7,539 bases of DNA from Candidatus Desantisbacteria bacterium CG2_30_40_21 (GTDB lineage Bacteria; UBA9089; CG2-30-40-21), in the NCBI GenBank assembly GCA_001873945.1, contig MNYI01000021.1, forward strand, positions 1-7,539, written 5' to 3'. The translations under genes and the position numbers were made by a program. How positions within the stretch are numbered: position 1 is the stretch's first letter; each line of letters begins with the position of its first letter. Below the pieces are notes generated by a model. It worked only from the letters and a program-made list of their open reading frames with translations. It was not told where the DNA came from and did no database searches. Below are positions 1-6,000 of the stretch, in pieces.

Positions 1-1
1 G

Positions 2-18
2 ACTTCTTGTCCTCTCTG
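2..18 (+). repeat. 17-bp direct repeat, copy 1
   Basis: ACTTCTTGTCCTCTCTG is repeated exactly at 174-190, 172 bp downstream. Copy 2 leads into the CTCTGCG tandem repeat, whereas copy 1 leads into GGCTTAGCC and the first hairpin. The arrangement suggests duplication or recombination among spacer repeats. Confidence 0.8.
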
Positions 19-35
19 GCTTAGCCTGTCCCCGC

Positions 36-66
36 CTGTCAAGAATCGACAGAATCCTTTCTTCTC
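36..66. repeat. Degenerate REP-like hairpin with GAATCCTTTCTTCT tail
   Basis: CTGTC at 36-40 pairs with GACAG at 48-52 around a seven-base loop. A tail, AGAATCCTTTCTTCT, follows at 52-66. Nearly the same tail, AGAATCTTTCTTCTT, follows the better hairpin at 73-91, so this looks like a decayed third member of the same family. The stem is short, hence modest confidence. Confidence 0.4.
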
Positions 67-70
67 CTTG

Positions 71-156
71 TCATTCTGGCTTGTCCAGAATCTTTCTTCT
101 TATCCAACCACATTTGGTGTACTCAACAAAGAAGGATTCCCGACAAGCGGGAATGA
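71..156. repeat. Inverted pair of REP-like hairpin repeats
   Basis: Two units of about 30 bp face each other across about 28 bp. The left unit (71-100) contains ATTCTGG-CTTGT-CCAGAAT at 73-91. The right unit (128-156) contains ATTCCCG-ACAAG-CGGGAAT at 136-154. Each is a perfect 7-bp stem with a 5-base loop. The loops are reverse complements of each other, as are the outer bases TCATTC/GAATGA and the CTTCTT-like tails. The stems differ only at paired positions (TGG/CCA against CCG/CGG), so base pairing has been kept. This resembles a bacterial REP/BIME arrangement. The right hairpin also recalls the Neisseria dRS3 pattern, but with a spacer one base shorter. Confidence 0.7.
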
Positions 157-173
157 AATCACAAAGGGCATGA

Positions 174-190
174 ACTTCTTGTCCTCTCTG
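174..190 (+). repeat. 17-bp direct repeat, copy 2
   Basis: This is an exact copy of bases 2-18. Its last bases form the start of the 9-bp tandem repeat at 185-211. Confidence 0.8.
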
Positions 191-211
191 CGTTCTCTGC
201 GTCCTCTGCGT
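185..211 (+). repeat. 9-bp tandem repeat (TCTCTGCGT) x3
   Basis: There are three consecutive units, TCTCTGCGT, TCTCTGCGT and CCTCTGCGT, followed by TTAA. The reverse complement reads TTAACGCAGAGG..., which matches the sequence at 7267-7300 on the far side of the gene block. It is a member of the 'CGCAGAGAACACAGAGG' spacer-repeat family. Confidence 0.8.
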
Positions 212-297
212 TAAAAAAATTTCCGATTGCACAGCTCGAGTTATTTTTCAATACTTATCTTAAAATATCAAGGTATTTTTGCTACAAGTGGAAACCA

Positions 298-318
298 GAA
301 AGCTTTCCGAAAGCTTTC
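298..318. promoter_or_regulatory. Tandem perfect palindromes GAAAGCTTTC, possible operator or leader hairpin
   Basis: GAAAGCTTTC occurs at 298-307 and again at 309-318, separated by a single C. Each copy is a perfect 10-bp palindrome, and the centres lie 11 bp apart, about one helical turn. The whole can also fold as one 10-bp RNA stem, AGAAAGCTTT against AAAGCTTTCT with loop CCG (297-319). It ends 17 bases before the Shine-Dalgarno at 336-344. DNA operator for a pair of dimers or 5'-leader hairpin are both possible, and the sequence alone cannot decide. Confidence 0.5.
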
Positions 319-351
319 TCTTCTATCTTATAGGTAGAGGAGGATAAAAAG

Positions 352-666
352 ATGAGGTGGAAAAATGGTTTTAAGAATTTTCATTTACTCTTTTTTACAA
401 TTTCAATTATTTTTATTCTCGGATGTGCCAGAGCACCTGAGGAAGAGATACAAGAGACAAGACGGGCATTACACAACACTTTATTATCTGGAGCTGAAGA
501 ATATGCACCTGCAGTCCTAAAAGAAGCTCAGGATATTCTGATTAAGGCTCAAGCTGAAATAGAGAAGAAGAATTACAAGATAGCTAAGAAATTAGCCATC
601 AAGGCGAAAGAAAAAGCTGAAGAGGCAAAGAAAATGGCAATAGATGCCAAAAATAAAAGGAGGTAA
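352..666 (+). CDS. Small helical outer-membrane lipoprotein, DUF4398-like
   Basis: This is a 104-residue exported lipoprotein. It has a charged N-terminus, a hydrophobic stretch at about residues 10-24, and a lipobox I22-L23-G24-C25. The residue after the cysteine is Ala, not Asp, which favours outer-membrane sorting. Residues 28-103 are almost wholly helical and rich in Ala, Lys and Glu, with GAEEYAP followed by repeated LA/KA/EA spacing. This pattern is that of DUF4398 proteins, small periplasmic helical proteins of unknown role sometimes found with OmpA-like partners. The start is supported by AGAGGAGGA at 336-344, seven bases before the ATG. The last codons, AAA AGG AGG TAA, double as the Shine-Dalgarno of the next gene, so the two are very probably co-transcribed and translationally coupled. 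A structural or tethering role for surface proteins is inference. The family call rests on the pattern alone. Confidence 0.85.
   Translation: MRWKNGFKNFHLLFFTISIIFILGCARAPEEEIQETRRALHNTLLSGAEEYAPAVLKEAQDILIKAQAEIEKKNYKIAKKLAIKAKEKAEEAKKMAIDAKNKRR
655..664 (+). promoter_or_regulatory. Shine-Dalgarno of the LamG gene, embedded in the stop of the lipoprotein gene
   Basis: AAAAGGAGGT is a near-perfect anti-16S match that ends nine bases before the ATG at 674. Its final T is the first base of the TAA stop at 664-666. This fixes the downstream start at 674 rather than at the upstream in-frame ATG at 644, which has no such site and overlaps the lipoprotein gene. Confidence 0.9.
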
Positions 667-673
667 TTTAGAA

Positions 674-2938
674 ATGAAACATCAATTTAATCAAAGGAAA
701 GTATTTTGGGGGATGTTGTTTTTAGTAGGATTACTGACCATTGGGCAGGCAAGAGTAAGTTTTGGAGCAGGTTCAATAACTTATAGCTCTGCTACTCTAA
801 CACCAACCCAGTATCCATCTGGTATAGTCTCCTATTGGAAATTTGAGGAAGGTACCGGATCAGTAGCTCATGATTCTATTAGTGGAAATCACGGAACCAT
901 TTATGGCGCAAACTGGTCAACTGGCCAAGTTGGAGATGCACTGACATTTGATGGTTTAGATGATATGATCGTAGTTCCGCACTCACCAAGTTTAAGCCTT
1001 GAGGAATTTACCATAGAAGCATGGGTTAAACAATATTCAAATCCTGCAGCTGCAGGCGGATCGGAAGGTTGTATTCTTGTCAAGAGGTACACAGGATCGT
1101 GGATGGATAATTATGCAATGTGGATTGATAGGGACGCAGCAGCTTGGAGTAGCTTCTATAGTATGGACATCCCGGGCTGGGATAGCGTGTCAAGCATAGG
1201 AAAAATATCTTTTGACAGATGGTACTACATAGCAGCCACTTATGACCGCACGGTTCTCAAGATTTATATTAATGGAGAATTGGATAATTCAAAGAATATG
1301 AAATATATGCCATTTCTAAACAACCTCTGTCCATTAGTGATTGGTCGTGCAACTGCGGGCTGCCCATGCGAGTTTAAGCCATCTAACCCATCTATTAAGG
1401 GCATAATTGACGAAGTCGCAATTTACAACAAAGCATTAACACCAGAAGAAATCCAGCAACATTATCGAAATGGACTACATGGTTTAGGCTATGAAATAGT
1501 TGTTATTTCCGTAGGTACAATCACAGGCAAGGTAACCGAATCCAATGGCAAAACACCTATTGAAAAGGTGTTAGTAGAGGCGTTGCAAGGAACGGTTACT
1601 ATTGGAAGCACTACAACTGATGCCAATGGAAGTTATGCTATCGCCCTTGCAAAAGGAAGCTATACTGTGAGGGTATCAAAGCAGCAATATCTATCCACAC
1701 AAACTACTGATATAGTGGTTAGCCAGGACACAACTACCTGCCTTGACTTTATCCTCTATTCTGCCAGAATAAAGCCAATAGTTTCCTCTCCTCAATCTGC
1801 CGGCTCTGAGGTATTGCTCAAGATTCAGGTTGGGGATGAACAAGAGCCTGTTGAGGATTTGTTCACAATATTTGGCACACTTACCTGGACATCTGCAAAC
1901 GATATTGAGATATTAAATATTACACCAGGGGATTTTATTGGTAACGACCTCCAGATATTTGATATTGTTAAATCAGAAGGTAAGGTACAATTTATGATGC
2001 GGAGAAAGACAGGGACAGGTGGTGCTACAGGATATGGCAGTGTGCTTGATATAAAGCTCAAAATATCCAACCAGGCACAATTAGGAACAATCACCTTTAG
2101 TTTAGACGGTCTTGAGGCTTATAATAGCACTGTTCAATGGATTAGCCTTTTGCCTGAGTCTAAAGAGATGAGAGTCAACGAGGTTGCTATCAAACCCATA
2201 GTTTATCCTTCGATATTACCCGGACAAGAGTTTATAATGGATATTCAGGTTGGGGATATCGATAATCCAGTCACGGGATTAAAGAGCCTATCCTTTGATG
2301 CAAAGTGGGAAGGATTAGAGACTGTTGCCATTGAATGGAAACCGTGGACTGCACCTTACTGGGGAATGATTGAGCCACCCTGTCCGGATGCCGTCTATGC
2401 CGATGCTAATGGTGATGGTGTGGTAGATCTAATTGATGTGCATGCTATTATCCAGAACTATGGTAAGACACATCCAAAGACATTAGCACTATCTACACCA
2501 ACAATGAAAACAGATAACACCTTAATTGATGCATATCGTCAAGTCCTAAGAAATAGACCTGACCTGCTTGAGAATGTTAAGAATGTTCTTGCCAGTTTAG
2601 AAAACAGTCCTGAAATTCAGCAGGAATCTCAAGAATTCATAAAGGTATTACGAGAGATTATTGAGCCATTGCCATTAACAGAATTCAAGGTCTATCCCAA
2701 TCCGTATCGACCAACTACTACTCATTCAGGAATTACAGGGATTACCTTTGCTAATCTGGGAAGTAACTGGCATATCAGGGTATTTAATCTGGCTGGTGAA
2801 TTAGTTAAAGAGATAGAAGGTAATCAGGACAGTTATACATGGAACGAGGCAAAAGACCTCGCCAGCGGATTGTATATCTATACAATCCATAGTAGTACCT
2901 TGAGCAATAAGAAAGGCAAGATAGCGATAATTAAGTAA
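674..2938 (+). CDS. Secreted multidomain protein: LamG, carboxypeptidase-regulatory-like, cohesin-like, dockerin-like, T9SS/FlgD-like C-terminus
   Basis: This is a 754-residue surface or secreted protein of modular build. A signal peptide covers about residues 1-31 (basic start, hydrophobic core FWGMLFLVGLLTIG). A LamG/concanavalin-like domain (50-268) carries SYWKFEEGTG, LTFDGLDD, FTIEAWVK and IDEVAIYNKALTPEEI, typical of Laminin_G_3. A carboxypeptidase regulatory-like beta domain follows (281-362; ITGKV, TTTDANGSYAI). A cohesin-like domain (364-503) starts IKPIV and has the GDFIGND segment. A second copy beginning IKPIV at 506 breaks off near 560. A single EF-hand-like dockerin half (DANGDGVVDLID, 577-588) has Asp/Asn at the usual calcium positions. 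After a helical linker (613-665), the C-terminus (668-754; VYPNPYRP, FNLAGELVKEI, ASGLYIYTI) resembles T9SS sorting or FlgD Ig-like domains. LamG suggests carbohydrate or protein binding. No catalytic domain is visible. A role as adhesin or scaffold for the hydrolase downstream is inference. Confidence 0.88.
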   Translation: MKHQFNQRKVFWGMLFLVGLLTIGQARVSFGAGSITYSSATLTPTQYPSGIVSYWKFEEGTGSVAHDSISGNHGTIYGANWSTGQVGDALTFDGLDDMIVVPHSPSLSLEEFTIEAWVKQYSNPAAAGGSEGCILVKRYTGSWMDNYAMWIDRDAAAWSSFYSMDIPGWDSVSSIGKISFDRWYYIAATYDRTVLKIYINGELDNSKNMKYMPFLNNLCPLVIGRATAGCPCEFKPSNPSIKGIIDEVAIYNKALTPEEIQQHYRNGLHGLGYEIVVISVGTITGKVTESNGKTPIEKVLVEALQGTVTIGSTTTDANGSYAIALAKGSYTVRVSKQQYLSTQTTDIVVSQDTTTCLDFILYSARIKPIVSSPQSAGSEVLLKIQVGDEQEPVEDLFTIFGTLTWTSANDIEILNITPGDFIGNDLQIFDIVKSEGKVQFMMRRKTGTGGATGYGSVLDIKLKISNQAQLGTITFSLDGLEAYNSTVQWISLLPESKEMRVNEVAIKPIVYPSILPGQEFIMDIQVGDIDNPVTGLKSLSFDAKWEGLETVAIEWKPWTAPYWGMIEPPCPDAVYADANGDGVVDLIDVHAIIQNYGKTHPKTLALSTPTMKTDNTLIDAYRQVLRNRPDLLENVKNVLASLENSPEIQQESQEFIKVLREIIEPLPLTEFKVYPNPYRPTTTHSGITGITFANLGSNWHIRVFNLAGELVKEIEGNQDSYTWNEAKDLASGLYIYTIHSSTLSNKKGKIAIIK
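1823..1837 (+). repeat. 15-bp exact intragenic direct repeat, copy 1
   Basis: ATTCAGGTTGGGGAT encodes IQVGD in the first cohesin-like domain. An identical copy sits at 2243-2257, exactly 420 bp (140 codons) later, consistent with tandem duplication of one domain length. Confidence 0.75.
2243..2257 (+). repeat. 15-bp exact intragenic direct repeat, copy 2
   Basis: This second copy of ATTCAGGTTGGGGAT encodes IQVGD in the incomplete second cohesin-like unit, in the same frame as copy 1. Confidence 0.75.
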
Positions 2939-2941
2939 CGA

Positions 2942-2967
2942 TACAGATTATATGCAAATAATCTGTA
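2942..2967. promoter_or_regulatory. Intergenic hairpin between LamG and hydrolase genes
   Basis: TACAGATTA (2942-2950) and TAATCTGTA (2959-2967) form a perfect 9-bp stem with an 8-base loop. The stem begins three bases after the TAA stop at 2936-2938 and ends four bases before the Shine-Dalgarno AAAGGAGGT at 2972-2980. No T-run follows, so a classical intrinsic terminator is unlikely. An RNA processing site, a stabilising hairpin or a protein-binding dyad are alternatives. Confidence 0.55.
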
Positions 2968-2988
2968 ACTTAAAGGAGGTAGATTAAA

Positions 2989-3096
2989 ATGGGTAAAAAT
3001 GCGTTAAAGGTATTGGTAGGAGATAAAAATGAGGCAGATTATTTTACTTTTTTTTATTATAATTATAACAGGAATAGCAACCCCTGTATTTGCTAA
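2989..3096 (+). CDS. Possible 35-residue leader ORF overlapping the hydrolase start
   Basis: An ATG at 2989 follows an almost ideal Shine-Dalgarno (AAAGGAGGT, 2972-2980) at eight-base spacing. It opens a 35-codon frame beginning MGKNALKVLVGDKN and stops at TAA 3094-3096. It runs past the hydrolase ATG at 3029 in a different frame, so residues from about 14 onward are only a shadow of that gene's signal-peptide region. It has no recognisable domain. It could be a translated leader that couples expression, the relic of an older start, or chance. The strength of its ribosome site is the only real support. Confidence 0.3.
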   Translation: MGKNALKVLVGDKNEADYFTFFYYNYNRNSNPCIC

Positions 3097-6000
3097 TGAA
3101 GTCCTCCTCTTAGATGATTTCAATGATGGAAGCCTGATTAATAATCTTGGTGGATCAGGAGGGGGATGGGGTAGCCTGCCACCAAATAATCTTGCTACAG
3201 GAACCTTCATTACCAGGGTTTATAATACTAATCTTGATAATGTTAAAGGAAGAGCCGGCTTTTCCCTGGAATTGATATATGATGTCTCTAATTCTGAAAG
3301 CTCTTCTGGCTACTTTAGTAAGCTGGAAGGCAAGGATTTGAGTAAGTTCAAATATTTGTCTTTTTGGGTAAAAGGAATTAAAGGTGGCGAATTCTTTAAG
3401 ATAGAGCTTAAAAATAATGGTACAGATACTGATAGAAACAAAGCCGCAGTTTATGTTACTGATTATTTGGATAGTGGTGTAACTACACAGTGGCAGAAGG
3501 TGGTTATCCCTTTAGATGCCTTTGCAAACATTGATGATTGGACAAGTATGAATGAATTCGTGGTTGTCTTTGAAAATTATCAAAGCACTGTTAATGGTAG
3601 CCCACTGAATAGCATAATCTATATCGATGATATCTTGTTTGGCACCTATTTTACCGGCTGTGTACGGATAGACCATTATGGTGATAAATTAGGAATAAAC
3701 GCATTGGGTGGGAATATGGGAAATATGGATAGCGAGGGTGGGTCAAAGACCTATTCTATCGCTACCTCCACTTATCACAATACTCCAAACAGCTTATTAT
3801 CAGAATATGATGTAACAAGTGGCTGGGCAGGTGTGTTTAAGATATTTGGTGGTGGAGGAGATGGTTGGACGGCTATACAGCATAACTTTAGTGCCTATGA
3901 CAAACTTACCTTGTGGGTAAAGGCAAAATCAGAGACTGAAAATCCAAAAAAGGTAAAGATAGAACTTGGGGATCGTTACTGTAACTATAATAGATTCAAT
4001 CGGATTGATAACATCACTACTGATTGGCAGAAATTTTCTTTATTGCTCACAGATTTTCCTTCACTGGATAAAGAAAGTATTAAACACATAAACTTTGTAT
4101 ATGAAAACAGTCAAGTAGTTCACAGGATTGGTGGTGTTTACATTGATGATGTCCAATTTGAAAAAGAAGGATATGCCCCGGATACTACTTTCCCTACTTC
4201 ACCAACTAACCTCAAGAATAACGGCGTATCTATAGCGAATGGGCATATCTTTGGGATGAAGAATATCCTGACTGTCAACGCTTCCTCTGGGGCAATAGAT
4301 GATACATTAGAGGGTGTTCGGTTTGAATACTCTGATGATAACGGAAACATCTGGCATACCATCGGAACTGACTATGAACTAATTAACGATACTTACGAGC
4401 TCGTCTGGTATATCTCAGGGCTAAGATTAGATAAAGAATACTCCATAAGGGCAGTTGCTCAAGATTTTGCTGGAAACCAAACCCCAGGACAATCTTACCA
4501 TAACTGTCCAATAGAATTTACAGGAGGTCTCAACTACATCTTTAATAATTTTAATAGCAAAAATGTATGGTTTAATGACTTCTGTGGTAATTGGGGCAAA
4601 CTCAACGGTGAATTTATAGAGTCAACCTTTTCTACTACTGTTCATTATGGGACTCAAGGAGCCTCTCTCAAAATGGCATATAACCTGCCGGAGACTGGAA
4701 GTTATACCGGCATCTGGGAATCTCTGGATTACCCTGAATATTGCCTCAATTTTAATGATATATATGGCTCTTTAGAAGAAGGTGCAAAGGATTTTGATTT
4801 GCTCATCTTTTGGGTTAGAGGGAGCGGCATCAGTAATAATCAACACATCATTAAACTCGAACTAAAGGATAATAGGTCAAAGGATGAAAGGCATAGTTAC
4901 ACCGCCTATAAATATATCTCCATAGATGATAAAGATACAGAATGGAAACCTATAGTTTTAGATGCAGATGTTACCAATTCTAAGTTTTGGTCGTATAATC
5001 AACATCCCCCTGACCCGACTAAGATGAAAGAGATGGTCTTTGTCGTAGAGAGTGCCTATAATGGGACATCCGGTACATTCTATATAGACAATATTTCTTT
5101 TGTAGATGAAGATGATGTGCCTTTTGTGATTACTGACAATGATAGCTTCCTTGAGTTTATTAATAAGAGGACATTTAAGTATTTTCTGGACTGGGCAGAG
5201 CCAAAAAGTGGGTTGATTCTGGATAGGTCTACCTTCCCTGACCTTATTAGTATTTCGGCAACCGGTTTTGGCTTAACAGCATTATGTATCGGTGCAGAGA
5301 GGGGATGGATTAGTAAAACTGATGCTTATAATAAAACCCTTAAAATTATCAAAACCTGTAATAATATTACTGAAAAACAATCTAAAGACCCATATAATTA
5401 TGGTAAATGGGGATTCTTTTATCACTTTTTGGACCCGGGGACGGGTGGGGCTACACCAAAAAGGAAGGGAGATAGTGAACTATCTACTATCGATACAGCA
5501 TTGTTAGTATGTGGTGTTTTGACAGCAGGAGAGTATTTTGGGGAAGAGATAAAAACAGAGGCAGATAAACTTTATAGAAGTGTTCTTTGGGATAAATTTC
5601 TTTATACCAAAGAGAAGGCGGATAATAAGGGTTGGCCATGGTATGGGACCTATTCTAATCAGTTCTTCTCTGCCTGGAAGCCGGGGAATGAATATGCAAC
5701 CAGTTCTTATGGAGATGAAGGAGGGAGATTTACTAATCGTTCCTTTGATAGACCTGATGAACCCTTTGTATGGGATTATTCCACTGATGAGGTAATGCTT
5801 CTTTGCCTTCTGGGTATTGCTTCACCAACCCATCCTGTAGGCACTAATACCTTTTATGCATGGAATAGGCAGTGGGGAACATACAGCAGTTATTCACTCA
5901 TTCAATCTCACCCAGGCTCTTTATTTACCTATTCCTTTGCTCATTGCTGGCTTAAACTTAAAGACCTTGGGTCTGATAATCATCCGATTATCCCGATTAA

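Larger units (their letters stand above)
1..351. other. Gene-free, repeat-rich left flank
   Basis: No credible coding region is visible on either strand. The first about 215 bases are a mosaic of short repeats, annotated separately: a 17-bp direct repeat, three small hairpins and a 9-bp tandem repeat. The rest is AT-rich leader DNA for the gene at 352. It contains a weak dyad at 262-279 (AAAATA, six-base loop, TATTTT) and a double palindrome at 298-318. No convincing sigma70 promoter stands out: TTGCAC at 227-232 followed by TACTTA at 252-257 has a 19-base spacer and poor matches, so no promoter is called. Confidence 0.7.

Noticed and set aside
227..257. TTGCAC with TACTTA as a sigma70-type promoter
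   Set aside because: Both hexamers match poorly and the spacer is 19 bases. The AT-rich context makes a chance match likely.
644..673. Upstream in-frame ATG at 644 as start of the LamG gene
   Set aside because: It overlaps the lipoprotein gene and has no ribosome site, while ATG 674 follows AAAAGGAGGT and begins a proper signal peptide.
1825..2094. 89-codon open frame on the - strand within the LamG gene
   Set aside because: It is antisense to the cohesin-like domain and its product has no independent support.
2942..2967. Intrinsic terminator between the LamG and hydrolase genes
   Set aside because: The stem is AT-rich and followed by ACTTAAAGG rather than a T-run, so read-through into the hydrolase gene is more likely.
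3004..3210. 68-codon open frame on the - strand over the hydrolase start
   Set aside because: It is antisense to the signal peptide and first module, with no ribosome site or domain. It is a shadow of the coding strand.
5292..5795. Two + strand frames of 71 codons (5292-5507 and 5580-5795) inside the hydrolase
   Set aside because: They overlap conserved GH144 motifs in another frame, have no ribosome site and have no domain.
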